The notes under the pieces: model-generated | The model's input: only the letters and a program-made list of their open reading frames with translations | The model's database searches: none | Told to the model about the DNA's origin: nothing | Part shown: one piece after another, positions 23,532-32,851 of the stretch | Layout of the letters: each line of letters begins with the position of its first letter | Position numbering within the stretch: the stretch's first letter is position 1 | Origin: Clostridium sp. ZS2-4 | GTDB lineage: Bacteria > Bacillota > Clostridia > Clostridiales > Clostridiaceae | Assembly (NCBI RefSeq): GCF_026719745.1 | Contig: NZ_JAPPRQ010000046.1 | Coordinates: forward strand, 1 to 43,661 | Length of the DNA: 43,661 bases | Reading direction: 5' to 3' | Made by a program: the position numbers and the translations under genes

Positions 23532-24257
23532 ATGATTGAAATAACAAATGTAAGTAAGAGCTACAATGGAAAAACAAAAGCTGTAGATGATATCAACCTA
23601 ACTATTGAGGATGGAGAAATATTTGGTTTTTTAGGACCAAATGGAGCTGGTAAAACTACAACTATAAAAATGATTACAGGAATTTCTGAGGTTGATTGTG
23701 GAAGCATTAAAATTAATGGAATAGATATTGAGAATAATCCTCTTGAAGTAAAAAAACAGTTTGGTTTTGTTCCTGATAATCCAGATATGTTTTTAAGACT
23801 TAAAGGAATAGAATACTTGAATTTTATGGGAGATATATATGGAGTACCAAAAGAAGCAAGAAAACAAAGAATTGAAAGTCTTGCAGAAAGATTTGAAATG
23901 ACATCTGCTTTAGGAGATCAAATTCAAAGTTACTCTCATGGGATGAGACAGAAAATAATAATAATGGGTGTTTTGATACATGAACCTCCAGTTTGGATTT
24001 TAGATGAACCTATGACAGGACTTGATCCAAAATCATCTTACACATTAAAACAAATGATGAGAGAACATGCGGATAGTGGAAAAACTGTGTTTTTCTCAAC
24101 TCATGTTTTAGAGGTTGCAGAAAAGCTTTGTGACAAGGTTGCTATTATTAATAAAGGTAAAATATTATTCTGTGGAAGTATAGAGGAAATGAGAACGCAT
24201 GCTAAAGAAAATCAATCATTAGAAAAAATGTTCTTGGAGATGACTGAAAATGAGTAG
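23532..24257 (+). CDS. ABC transporter ATP-binding protein
   Basis: A 241-aa ATPase: Walker A GPNGAGKT (35-42), signature SYSHGMRQK, Walker B VWILDEPMTGLDP, H-loop STHVLE. The sequence groups with ABC-2 type exporters that act with the large permease encoded next. The start was set at ATG 23532 after AAGGGGAGAAAGT rather than ATG 23508, which would add eight non-conserved residues. It overlaps the permease gene by 8 bp. The substrate is unknown. Confidence 0.92.
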   Translation: MIEITNVSKSYNGKTKAVDDINLTIEDGEIFGFLGPNGAGKTTTIKMITGISEVDCGSIKINGIDIENNPLEVKKQFGFVPDNPDMFLRLKGIEYLNFMGDIYGVPKEARKQRIESLAERFEMTSALGDQIQSYSHGMRQKIIIMGVLIHEPPVWILDEPMTGLDPKSSYTLKQMMREHADSGKTVFFSTHVLEVAEKLCDKVAIINKGKILFCGSIEEMRTHAKENQSLEKMFLEMTENE

Positions 24258-25923
24258 AGTTATAGCATTAACAAAGATATTGTTAAAAACCAGTGGAGAT
24301 TTATTTGGAAGTAAAAAAGATAAAAAGGGCAGCAAATTAAAGCCTGCGTTACTTGCAATATTACTAATAGTGTGTTTCCTGCCTTTGGGAATAATGATAG
24401 GAGCGTTTGTTTCAGAACTTTACGATATACTTTCCATGATTGAACAACAGGGTGTTATTTTAAGTTTAGGATTTGTTTTGGTAAGCTTAATTATATTTTT
24501 CTTTGGTATATTTTATGTTATGGGAACCTTTTATTTTTCTATGGATATAGATAATTTACTGCCACTGCCTTTTAAACCTTCAGAAATATTAGCAGCTAAA
24601 TTTGTAGTAGTTTTGATTTATGAATATGTTACAGAATTATTGTTTCTGCTTCCAGTTATAATAGCATATGGTATGAAAAGCAGTGCAGGAGTTTTATATT
24701 ATATATACAGCATATTGATATATGCAGTATTACCAGTAATACCTCTTGTTTTAGCTTCTATAATAGTTATGGTTATTATGAGATTTACAGGCTTTACTAA
24801 AAATAAGGATAGATTTAAGCTGATAGGTGGTTCTCTGGCAATATTTTTAAGTTTAGGATTAAATGTATTGATTCAAAGGTCTTCAAGAGCTGCGATGAAT
24901 CCTGAGCAAATTGAAAAAATGTTTATGGAAGGCAATAACTCTTTTGTGAATATAATCTCAAAAATGTTTCCAAGTACTAAAATGGCATCAATAGCTGTTC
25001 TTGAAAGTGGTAATATGACGGGAATAATGAATATGCTAATATTTATAGGTATATCACTTTTGGCAGTAGGTATATTCTTAGTTTTAGGAGAGGGACTTTA
25101 CCTAAAGGGAGTCGTTGGAATTTCTGAAACCACATCAAAGAGAAAAGCATTGAGCAAAGAGCAGTTTAGTAAAGAAATAGTAGAAAATTCATTATTGAAA
25201 TCTTATTTAATGAAGGAAATGAAAATTCTATTAAGAACACCTGCCTATTTCATGAATTGCGTATTTGTTAATTTGTTATGGCCTTTGTTTTTACTTATAC
25301 CATTTTTAGCAGGTGGAGAAGGATTGGGTGATTTAAAAGCAATGGGTGAAATGATAGACAATCCTAAAACTGCAGCAATAGTAGTTGCAGCAGGTTTTGC
25401 ATTAATAGTATTTGTTACTTCAAACAATGCTGTAGCATCAACGGCTATCTCAAGAGAAGGAAAGAATTTTTACATTAACAAGTATCTGCCTGTTAGCTAT
25501 GAAAAACAAATAATAGCTAAAGTAATAACAGCCTTCAGTATGGGAACTGTAAGTATGGCTTCATTGCTTTTAGTGGCATCAATAATATTTAAACCTCCAG
25601 TGATAATACTGTTTTTGATTGTAGTAGTAGGAGTATTTGGAACTTTATTTAGCAATTTAGTAGGTATATTTGTTGATATAACCAGGCCAAAATTAGATTG
25701 GGACAATGAGCAGAAGGCTGTAAAGCAGAACATGAATGTATTCATAAATGGACTACCCTGCGCTGCATTAGCAGCTCTTACAGTGTTTATTGTGTTTAAG
25801 GCAAAACTAGAATTAATAGCAGCAGTAGCATTGATTATAGTAGTATTTGGAGCTATAGATTTTATACTTTATAAAATGCTTATGACTAAAGGGATTGAAA
25901 GATACAATAGTATAAATGAATAA
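24250..25923 (+). CDS. ABC exporter permease, large ABC-2-like
   Basis: A 557-aa protein with about 12 hydrophobic helices in two halves separated by a cytosolic stretch near 285-315 (TTSKRKALSKEQFSKEIV). It resembles the large Firmicute putative ABC exporter permeases rather than the classic six-helix ABC-2 type. It is paired with the ATPase by overlap. The first 35 residues are basic and cytosolic (FGSKKDKKGSKLK). Export of a lipid, peptide or antibiotic is possible. Repeat locus G follows the stop codon directly. Confidence 0.85.
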   Translation: MSRVIALTKILLKTSGDLFGSKKDKKGSKLKPALLAILLIVCFLPLGIMIGAFVSELYDILSMIEQQGVILSLGFVLVSLIIFFFGIFYVMGTFYFSMDIDNLLPLPFKPSEILAAKFVVVLIYEYVTELLFLLPVIIAYGMKSSAGVLYYIYSILIYAVLPVIPLVLASIIVMVIMRFTGFTKNKDRFKLIGGSLAIFLSLGLNVLIQRSSRAAMNPEQIEKMFMEGNNSFVNIISKMFPSTKMASIAVLESGNMTGIMNMLIFIGISLLAVGIFLVLGEGLYLKGVVGISETTSKRKALSKEQFSKEIVENSLLKSYLMKEMKILLRTPAYFMNCVFVNLLWPLFLLIPFLAGGEGLGDLKAMGEMIDNPKTAAIVVAAGFALIVFVTSNNAVASTAISREGKNFYINKYLPVSYEKQIIAKVITAFSMGTVSMASLLLVASIIFKPPVIILFLIVVVGVFGTLFSNLVGIFVDITRPKLDWDNEQKAVKQNMNVFINGLPCAALAALTVFIVFKAKLELIAAVALIIVVFGAIDFILYKMLMTKGIERYNSINE

Positions 25924-25925
25924 CA

Positions 25926-26180
25926 GAATAAAATTGTGAAGCAATTTTATTCTAGTAACCAGTCGCCAGTAGCCAGTAACCAGTCGCCAGTAGCCAGTAA
26001 CCAGTAGCCAGTAACCAGTAGTTTAAGTAAAAGAAAGAACAAGAACATAGGGATTTTCTATATTCTTGTTCTTTTTTATGTTTATTTTTACTGAATTTAA
26101 ATTCTTTAATTTTCTTTTCTTTTTTCTTTCTGGTTACTAGTTACTGGTCACTGGCTACTGAAAAGTGCTTCGCACTTTTC
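25926..26180. repeat. Repeat locus G: ten contiguous heptads, terminator, inverted array
   Basis: The hairpin AGAATAAAATTG/CAATTTTATTCT (25926-25952) is followed by ten unbroken 7-mers at 25952-26021: CTAGTAA, CCAGTCG, CCAGTAG, CCAGTAA, CCAGTCG, CCAGTAG, CCAGTAA, CCAGTAG, CCAGTAA, CCAGTAG. After a terminator come four inverted units TGGTTAC-TAGTTAC-TGGTCAC-TGGCTAC (26131-26158) and the hairpin GAAAAGTGC/GCACTTTTC (26160-26180) at the 3' end of gerKB. Confidence 0.9.
26034..26080 (+). terminator. Terminator inside repeat locus G
   Basis: AAAGAACAAGAACATAG (26034-26050) pairs with CTATATTCTTGTTCTTT (26058-26074) with one mismatch, followed by a T run. It ends the ABC exporter transcript. Confidence 0.85.
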
Positions 26181-26185
26181 TTATA

Positions 26186-27262
26186 TTAACCTTTAATCCT
26201 AATTGATAATGCTATAGAAGTTGCATATATTATTGAAAATATTACTGCTATAGGAGTTACTTTTCCTAAAAAGTTTCTTCTTACTATTTCATTAGAAAGA
26301 AATAGTGGCAAATAAGCTAATACAGGATAAATAAAAAAACAAATTTTTTTCGTACTGACTCCTTTCATAAAATCTTTTAGAATATTAAGCAGAACAAAAT
26401 TCATTATAGATATGATTTTAAGCATAATAAAAATCCATGAAAGTATAAAAACATATCTGAAATTGTTTATGATAGGTATGTCTATAATCTCTGATGCACC
26501 TAAAACAGGCCACAAATTTTTACTTGTTACATCTAATGAAAAATAATATATTGTTATAAATACAATCCAAACATATATAAGCATAGTTAGAAATACTCCT
26601 TTAAGTGAGGAGCTTTTTATTTTACTTTTATCATTTATGTAAGGATATATTAAGAATAAAACTTCTATACCTGTGTATGAAAATGCTGTTTCTATACTTG
26701 CTTTTAACACATTGCTAAAACCTGAGCCTAGAATAGGAAGTAAATTCAAAACTGTTGACTTCCCCATAGAAAATATTGGGAGGAATATAAAGGGTAAAGT
26801 GATATAAAAAATAATTTCACTTATTTTCCCTATTAAATTTATTCCCTTGTATGCAGCATACATGCAAACAGCAGTTATGAAAACTGATAATTTTAGAGGG
26901 CTTAAAAACTCTACAGAAAATACTCTCATCATATTAATATATCCTGAAGTTATAGATGTTATATATAATACAGACTCAATTAAAAATAAGAAATTCAATA
27001 CATTTCCTAAAAAGTTTCCAAAATATTTTTTACTTAAAAAAAGTATATTATTGTTAGGGTATTTTTTGCTTATATATATGCATATAAAACTAATATACAA
27101 TGGATATACTGCTCCTATGACAGTGGATATCCATGAATCTTGTCGTGAAATTTTTACTAGACTATTAGGTAAACTTAAAATTCCAATACCCAGCATTGAG
27201 CCTAATATTGTAAAAACAAACTGACTGGGAGTTAAAATTTGATTTTCTGATTTAGTTATCAT
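26186..27262 (-). CDS. gerKB: GerKB-like spore germination permease
   Basis: A 358-aa, roughly ten-helix member of the amino-acid permease-like germinant receptor B subunits (TPSQFVFTILGSMLGIGILS, SLPNSLVK, SYTGIEVLFLIYPYI). The start was set at ATG 27262 because AGGAGAATAATT lies before it; the ATG at 27292 has no ribosome site. It is last in the order A-C-B and follows gerKC by 10 bp. With GerKA and GerKC it would form the inner-membrane receptor that senses germinants; the germinant cannot be predicted. Confidence 0.9.
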   Translation of the reverse strand: MITKSENQILTPSQFVFTILGSMLGIGILSLPNSLVKISRQDSWISTVIGAVYPLYISFICIYISKKYPNNNILFLSKKYFGNFLGNVLNFLFLIESVLYITSITSGYINMMRVFSVEFLSPLKLSVFITAVCMYAAYKGINLIGKISEIIFYITLPFIFLPIFSMGKSTVLNLLPILGSGFSNVLKASIETAFSYTGIEVLFLIYPYINDKSKIKSSSLKGVFLTMLIYVWIVFITIYYFSLDVTSKNLWPVLGASEIIDIPIINNFRYVFILSWIFIMLKIISIMNFVLLNILKDFMKGVSTKKICFFIYPVLAYLPLFLSNEIVRRNFLGKVTPIAVIFSIIYATSIALSIRIKG

Positions 27263-27272
27263 AATTATTCTC

Positions 27273-28430
27273 CTAAAAATTTCCTCTTCCATACCTGTCT
27301 ATATTAACTTTTACGTTAACTTTTATGTCAGAATTAGAAACAATTTCATTCCAATCTACTCCTGTATTTCTTCCATATGTAGCAGCAGCTACTCTTCCTA
27401 ACTCAAGACAATCTAATTTGTAATCCTTTTGCATTTTTTCTAAAAAAATATAGCACATTTTTTTTAGTTTCTTTTCCATGTCACTTCGGAATTTTTTGTT
27501 TTCACCAGGTTTATCTAAGAAATCTCCATATAATTCATTGCACATTATATCACCTGTAAAATCTAAGTCTATAGTAAATGTATATTTGTCTTCAATCTTA
27601 TTGCAAGTGGCTGTTCTTTTAACCTCTGTTATATAATCTATAGATTGTTTTGGGTTTTCTTCAATAGAAAGTGTGCCTTTAGATTTTTTTTCTTTTAAAA
27701 TGTTCAAAATTTTAGCATCTTCTAAACCAACTTTAGTTACCATTTTATCTTTTTTAAATAAAGCCATACCAGTAATTTCAATATTGTCATTTTTTATTTC
27801 GATATATGGTGCAACAAGTTCTCTGCCTTCCTCATCAATTCGTACATATGAATCTATCAACCTGTAATTTTGTGGAAAGAAATTAAGGGATTTAGAGTTT
27901 TCTATAATACCTTCTATATAATCAGCAGAACTTGGATATCCTATAACTTTAAATTTTAATAGATCAATAGCTTTTCCCTTACAAACAATTACCCATATTT
28001 TGTCATTGGCATGAGGGTTTGCGAAGGTTGTATTTATAACATTTCTTATACTATATCTTGCAAAATCTTCACTAAAAATAATTATTTTTTCAAGTCCAGC
28101 CACAAATTTTTTGTTGCTTTTTCTTTGTCTTTCATCTCTTGTAGCGATAATAGTTTTACCAGTACCATCAATTACATTACTAAAGGTTTTATCTTCTTTA
28201 AAAATATGATTACTTAGAGATATCTTATATAAAATGTTATCTTTTGATATCTCTTCAATATCACAGCCATAACCTGTTACAACGTCAATCTCTTCCACGG
28301 GGCTGAAAGCTACTCCAGTATTTAAATATATAATAATAAGTAAAATTAACACAGGTACTATTAATATCTTGAACCTGTTAATTATGTTCATAGTTTTGAA
28401 AGTGAAAGTAGTGTTTTCAGTTTTGTTCAT
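27273..28430 (-). CDS. gerKC: GerKC-like germination protein lacking the lipobox cysteine
   Basis: A 385-aa Ger(x)C protein (DVVTGYGCDIEE, GKTIIATRDERQRKSNKKF, KIIIFSEDFARY, and the long C-terminal domain ending WNEIVSNSDIKVNVKVNIDR). The hydrophobic N-terminal segment ends YLNTGVAFSPVEEI where relatives have TGCW-type lipoboxes, so Val replaces the lipidated Cys. The protein would therefore be held by an uncleaved N-terminal helix instead of a lipid. A strong AGGAGGATAATA precedes ATG 28430. It overlaps gerKA by 14 bp. Confidence 0.88.
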   Translation of the reverse strand: MNKTENTTFTFKTMNIINRFKILIVPVLILLIIIYLNTGVAFSPVEEIDVVTGYGCDIEEISKDNILYKISLSNHIFKEDKTFSNVIDGTGKTIIATRDERQRKSNKKFVAGLEKIIIFSEDFARYSIRNVINTTFANPHANDKIWVIVCKGKAIDLLKFKVIGYPSSADYIEGIIENSKSLNFFPQNYRLIDSYVRIDEEGRELVAPYIEIKNDNIEITGMALFKKDKMVTKVGLEDAKILNILKEKKSKGTLSIEENPKQSIDYITEVKRTATCNKIEDKYTFTIDLDFTGDIMCNELYGDFLDKPGENKKFRSDMEKKLKKMCYIFLEKMQKDYKLDCLELGRVAAATYGRNTGVDWNEIVSNSDIKVNVKVNIDRYGRGNF

Positions 28431-29910
28431 TATTATCCTCCTGGAAGGTATTTCTAAAGTTTGTCTGTCTTACAGGATTAATATTAGGTAGAGATTCTGG
28501 ACGTTTATTCAGTTTCCATAAAGGAGCTCTTATAAACATATCTTTTATGTCGTTTTTATTAAATTGAAGATATGGAACACCAAAACTATCTAGTGAACAT
28601 AGATGAACTATTAATAAAAACCAGCCTATACCTATACCAAATATACCCATATAGTTTGCGAGCAAAAGCATAGGATACTCCACAAGTCTTATTACAAGGG
28701 CCATATCATAGCTAGGTATTAAAAATGTAGCTATTACAGTAATTCCTATTATAAGAAGTGTAGTGGGACTGACTACTTTTGACTTTATAGCAGTATCGCC
28801 TATGATAATACCACCTACCAAGCTTAAAGTCTGACCGATTTTATTTGGAAGTCTAAGACCGCCCTCACGTAAAAACTCAACTATAATTTCCATAGACAAA
28901 ATCTCTAAAAAAGGAGTAAGAGATATACCTACTCTTGATGCTATAATAGGAGTAATAAATTTTATTGGTATAAGTTCTACATTGAATTTTAATAATGTTA
29001 AATATATAGGAGCAAGTGTTATAACTATAAAAACTGCTATAATCCTAAGTATTCTTGTAAAAGATGTAATTGCAGTTCTTTGATTATAATCTTCAACTGC
29101 CTGAAAAAATTCAACAAATAAAGTAGGAACTGTGAATACATAAGGTGTTCCATCTGTTATAACAGCAGCTCTTCCATCCATTAAATTGGCTTCAATTATA
29201 TCGGGTCTTTCACTGCCAAAGGTTTGTGGAAATGGTGTATAAACATAGTTTTCGATATATTGCTGAATTTGACCTGATCCAGTAATACAATCTACATCTA
29301 TGGCACTTATTCTTTTCCTTAACTCGTCTACAATATTTTTATCTATAAGATCTCCTAAATAAATAATAGCTATATCTGTTTGAGAACGTCTTCCAACCGT
29401 TAACTTTTCGATAATCAGACTCTTATCCTTTATCCTCCTTCTAAGAATACTCACGTTAGTTTCCAAATTTTCTATAAATCCATCTTTGGCACCTCTTATG
29501 GAGGTTTCAGATTCAGGTTCTGATATTGAGCGATATTCTCCACCTTTAGTATCTACTACTATGTATTCATGTGAATTGCATATGAGTATGATAGTTTTCC
29601 CTTTTTTTAGTTCTTCACAAGCTTTATTTATGTCTGTTACTACAGTAGTATTACTGGAAGAAATATATCTTTTACAAAGATATAAACAAATATCTCCTGT
29701 ACCTGTTAAATCTTCATTTACATGATGCATTAAAGGTTTTAATATATCTCTGTTTATAGTGTCTTTATTTGCCAAACCAGTTATATATAAAATAACACCA
29801 TCTAAGGGGTGCTTTATACCTATAAAAAGTTCTTTTGTTATCAAGTTACTTTTTGAACCTATAATGTTAATAATTTTGTTTATCTTTATTTCAAGGTTTT
29901 CACGCTGCAT
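28417..29910 (-). CDS. gerKA: GerKA-like spore germination receptor A subunit
   Basis: A 497-aa protein of the GerA/GerKA family: large N-terminal domain (SSNTTVVTDINKACEELKKG, GAKDGFIENLETNVSILRRR), TVGRRSQTDIAIIYLGDL, the EANLMDGRAAVITDGTPYVF motif, then four to five transmembrane helices and a soluble tail ending in NPVRQTNFRNTF. The start at ATG 29910 has only a GGGG-type ribosome site, and sporulation control is expected, but no clear sigma-G promoter was seen in the 322 bp before it. First gene of the operon. Confidence 0.93.
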   Translation of the reverse strand: MQRENLEIKINKIINIIGSKSNLITKELFIGIKHPLDGVILYITGLANKDTINRDILKPLMHHVNEDLTGTGDICLYLCKRYISSSNTTVVTDINKACEELKKGKTIILICNSHEYIVVDTKGGEYRSISEPESETSIRGAKDGFIENLETNVSILRRRIKDKSLIIEKLTVGRRSQTDIAIIYLGDLIDKNIVDELRKRISAIDVDCITGSGQIQQYIENYVYTPFPQTFGSERPDIIEANLMDGRAAVITDGTPYVFTVPTLFVEFFQAVEDYNQRTAITSFTRILRIIAVFIVITLAPIYLTLLKFNVELIPIKFITPIIASRVGISLTPFLEILSMEIIVEFLREGGLRLPNKIGQTLSLVGGIIIGDTAIKSKVVSPTTLLIIGITVIATFLIPSYDMALVIRLVEYPMLLLANYMGIFGIGIGWFLLIVHLCSLDSFGVPYLQFNKNDIKDMFIRAPLWKLNKRPESLPNINPVRQTNFRNTFQEDNNEQN

Positions 29911-30232
29911 AACAGTTGCCCCACTTTTAGATAAATTTACTTATGTATAGGTTTTGCGATTTTAATTTTATTATTAGTAGAAAATATTTCTAATAAGGGG
30001 GGAGTATTACTGTACTGTCTAACTTCTTTAAATAAATGCTGACTCTGTTATGTATCAAGTTAAATCAAGCATTGAAAAATTGTAAAATGTAATATATAAT
30101 ATTCTTTAAAATACGTACAGTACAAACAAATGTTTTTAAATGAAAAACAAGGGGCAATGTAAAGCGTTAATAAGAGATTAGTACAAATGATATTTATAAT
30201 TGATTATGGGATATTAAAAAGGGGGATATGTT
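29911..30232. other. Divergent intergenic region between gerKA and thrB
   Basis: No gene. It carries both divergent promoters presumably. A widely spaced inverted repeat TACTGTAC / GTACAGTA occurs at about 30009-30016 and 30115-30122. No T-box or threonine attenuator peptide was seen before thrB. Confidence 0.4.
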
Positions 30233-31123
30233 GTGATAAAAATTAGAATACCTGCTACTACTGCAAATATGGGGCCTGGCTTTGATTCTTTTGGAATGGC
30301 ATTAAGACTTTATAATGAAGTTTGGATAGAGGAAATTCCAGAAGGAGTTGAAGTTATACAAGAGGGAGAGCCTTCTGAAATACCACTTGAAGATAATCTT
30401 ATATATACAAGTCTTATAAGAACACTGGACAGACATGGATATAAATATAGAGGATTAAGAATAGATGTGAAAGTAGGGAATGTACCTGTTTCCAGAGGAC
30501 TCGGAAGTAGTGCTACTTGTATAGTTGCAGGAATTACTGGGGCTAATGTATTGATGGGAAATATATTAAGTACTGATGATATTATAAAGGAAGCAGTAGA
30601 AATTGAAGGACATCCAGATAACATTGTACCTGCAGTTGTAGGGGGAATGGTTGTATCCTTGATGGATGGAGATAAGGTTATATACTCAAAGGTAAATATT
30701 CCAGAGAATTTAAGAATGTTTGTTATGATTCCAAATTTTAAATTAAGTACAGAAGCAGCAAGAGAGGTGCTTCCATCAAATTACAGCAGAGAAGACTGCA
30801 TATTTAACCTTTCAAGAGCGGCCATGCTGGTTAATGCAATGAATAATGGAGAACTAGACAAACTTAGAGCAGCAACTCAGGATAGAGTACATCAAATTTA
30901 CAGAATAGGGCTAATAAAAGATGCGGAGAAAATATTCAAAGCAGCAGAAAAATACGGTTCCTTAGCCGAATGTATAAGCGGTTCAGGGTCTACTCTTATG
31001 GCATTAGTTGATTCAAACAATAAGGAGTTTGAGAAAAACATGGTTAACTTCTTAAGTGAACTTGAAGATGAATGGGAAGTGCACTTGCTGGAAGCAGATG
31101 GTGAAGGGGTTACTTTATTATAA
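30233..31123 (+). CDS. thrB: Homoserine kinase
   Basis: A 296-aa GHMP kinase: PATTANMGPGFDSFGMAL at the N terminus, ATP loop PVSRGLGSSATCIVAG (GLGSSAT at 89-95) and a C-terminal SGSGSTLMALVD. It phosphorylates homoserine on the way to threonine. The GTG start follows AAGGGGGATATGTT; an ATG just upstream runs into a stop. It stands alone, without thrC or hom beside it. Repeat locus H starts 7 bp after the stop. Confidence 0.96.
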   Translation: MIKIRIPATTANMGPGFDSFGMALRLYNEVWIEEIPEGVEVIQEGEPSEIPLEDNLIYTSLIRTLDRHGYKYRGLRIDVKVGNVPVSRGLGSSATCIVAGITGANVLMGNILSTDDIIKEAVEIEGHPDNIVPAVVGGMVVSLMDGDKVIYSKVNIPENLRMFVMIPNFKLSTEAAREVLPSNYSREDCIFNLSRAAMLVNAMNNGELDKLRAATQDRVHQIYRIGLIKDAEKIFKAAEKYGSLAECISGSGSTLMALVDSNNKEFEKNMVNFLSELEDEWEVHLLEADGEGVTLL

Positions 31124-31130
31124 AAGAAGT

Positions 31131-31392
31131 GGGTAATATAAGAATGTTGCGACGCAACATTCTTATATTACCCAGTAGCCAATCACCAATCCCCAGAGTA
31201 AAGAAAAAAGATAAAAACAATTAAGAACAATTAGATAAAAATAAATTAAAATAGACTTAAAGATAGATTATATCTACTTTAAGTCTATTTTAATTTATTC
31301 TAATTTTAGTTTTGCATTAGCAAAATGTCATTGTCTGGTGACTGGGGATTGGCGACTGGTTACTAGAATAAAATTGTTACACAATTTTATTC
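31131..31392. repeat. Repeat locus H: full-length composite element
   Basis: In order: an exact 43-bp palindrome (31131-31151 with 31153-31173, core GTTGCGACGCAAC); array CAGTAGCCAATCACCAATCC to 31197; a long perfect hairpin with 23-bp arms (31240-31262 with 31277-31299, core AAATAGACTTAAAG-type); the small hairpin TTTTGCATTAGCAAAA (31309-31325 region); inverted array CTGGTGACTGGGGATTGG and GACTGGTTACTAG to 31365; and the hairpin GAATAAAATTGT/ACAATTTTATTC (31366-31392), which includes the stop codon of the MocR gene. Nearly identical to locus I. Confidence 0.92.
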
Positions 31393-32820
31393 TTTTATGC
31401 ATTCTCCAATTATCCTAAATCCTTTTTCCATATCTTCTTCACTTACTCTTGAGAAGCCTAGTCTCAAGGTGTTTTCACCAGAATTATCAGTATAAAATAT
31501 ATCTCCAGGGGTGAAAAGCACACCTTTTTTATAACACTTTTTCAATACTTCCCTGGAATTAATGCCCCTTAATTTTATGAATATATGAAGGCCTCCGTCA
31601 CCTAAAATGGCTTCATAGGGTATATATTTTTCAGCTAACTCCATGGCAAGATTATATTTTTCTTTATAGAAGTTTCTTACCTTTTTTAAATATTTCTCAA
31701 AGCTTCCACTTTTCAAATATTCGTAAAGGAGTGCTTGATCTAAGAAGGAAGTGTGGATATTTCGGCTTCTTTTTACACTTTCTAAGGTGTTTATAAGCCC
31801 TTTATCTGCAAGAACCCATCCAATCCTTATACCGGGAAAAAGTATTTTTGAGAAACTCCCAATATATATAATACCGTTTCCTTCTCCACAAAAGGCTGCC
31901 ATAGGAGCAATGTGGGAGCTTAGATGAAGTAGTTCTTCATTAAATCCGTCTTCAATTATAGGAACATTATATTCTTTAAATATATTATATATCTTTTCTC
32001 TTTTTTCCGATGGCATCACAATTCCAGTAGGATTGTGATAAGAAGGAACCAGATATGCCATTTTAACTTGGTTTTGCTGAAGAACTTTCTCTAATTCCTG
32101 TGCATTTAAGCCATCTTGTTCCATAGTTATGCCGATAATGTCTATACCCTTAAGTCTCATAATCTTTAAGGCAGTATTATGAGTAGGATTTTCACATATG
32201 ACTTTATCGCCTTTTTCCGTAAGAGAAGACAATACTATGTCAAAACCTTCTGTAAAGCCATTAGTTATTAATATATCTTTGTTAGCTATATTTACACCTT
32301 TACTTTTCATATACTCCATCAGATAATCTATTAAAGGTTTATAGCCTTGGGCATATCCGTAGTTTAGAATTTTTTCACCTTCTATGGAAATTCTGTTCAT
32401 AAAGGCTCTTTTGAATTCTTCAATATCAAACAAAGTTTCATCTGGAGCTATGCTTTTAAAGGATATCATTCCTTTTTTATATTTTAATTCCGTTTTTATT
32501 ATATCAAGTTCTTCAGAAGCTATTGCATAGTCATTAATTTTGTTTTGCCAATCAATAGTCCATCTATCTTCTGAGATTATTTTAACATCTGATACAAAGG
32601 TGCCTTTGCCTTTTAGAGTATAAACCAAGCCGCTATCCTCTAGAGATTCATATGCCTTTATTACTGAATTACGGCTTACATTAAGGATTTTTCCAAGCTC
32701 TCTGCTAGAAGGAAGCTTACTTCCAGTAGGAAGCATTCCTTTCTCTATCATTTCTTTTATATGATTATTAATCTGTATATAAATTGGAATTTCTCCCTTT
32801 AGGCATATATCTGCAAACAT
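31387..32820 (-). CDS. MocR/GntR-type regulator with aminotransferase domain (DdlR-like)
   Basis: A 477-aa fusion: winged helix GntR domain at 1-75 (GTFVSDV end, LPSSRELGKILNVSRNSVIK, AYESLEDSGLVYTLKGK) and a fold-type I PLP aminotransferase domain from about 100 with the PLP lysine in YIGSFSKILFPGIRIGW. Such proteins act as PLP- or aminoacyl-dependent regulators; DdlR of Brevibacillus controls ddl and needs D-Ala-D-Ala. Here it lies 31 bp downstream of ddl on the same strand, so control of ddl is likely. The start ATG 32820 follows AGAGGTGCTAAT. Its stop lies inside repeat H. Confidence 0.88.
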   Translation of the reverse strand: MFADICLKGEIPIYIQINNHIKEMIEKGMLPTGSKLPSSRELGKILNVSRNSVIKAYESLEDSGLVYTLKGKGTFVSDVKIISEDRWTIDWQNKINDYAIASEELDIIKTELKYKKGMISFKSIAPDETLFDIEEFKRAFMNRISIEGEKILNYGYAQGYKPLIDYLMEYMKSKGVNIANKDILITNGFTEGFDIVLSSLTEKGDKVICENPTHNTALKIMRLKGIDIIGITMEQDGLNAQELEKVLQQNQVKMAYLVPSYHNPTGIVMPSEKREKIYNIFKEYNVPIIEDGFNEELLHLSSHIAPMAAFCGEGNGIIYIGSFSKILFPGIRIGWVLADKGLINTLESVKRSRNIHTSFLDQALLYEYLKSGSFEKYLKKVRNFYKEKYNLAMELAEKYIPYEAILGDGGLHIFIKLRGINSREVLKKCYKKGVLFTPGDIFYTDNSGENTLRLGFSRVSEEDMEKGFRIIGECIKE

Positions 32821-32851
32821 ATTAGCACCTCTGTTTTAAAAACTTATTTCA

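Noticed and set aside
25952-26021. Heptad array as a possible CRISPR
   Set aside because: Units are 7 bp with no spacers, and no cas genes are present; it is a simple tandem array within the repeat family.
29911-30232. T-box or threonine attenuator before thrB
   Set aside because: No T-box GGGTGGNACCRCG-like motif, no Thr-rich leader peptide and no terminator before the start codon.
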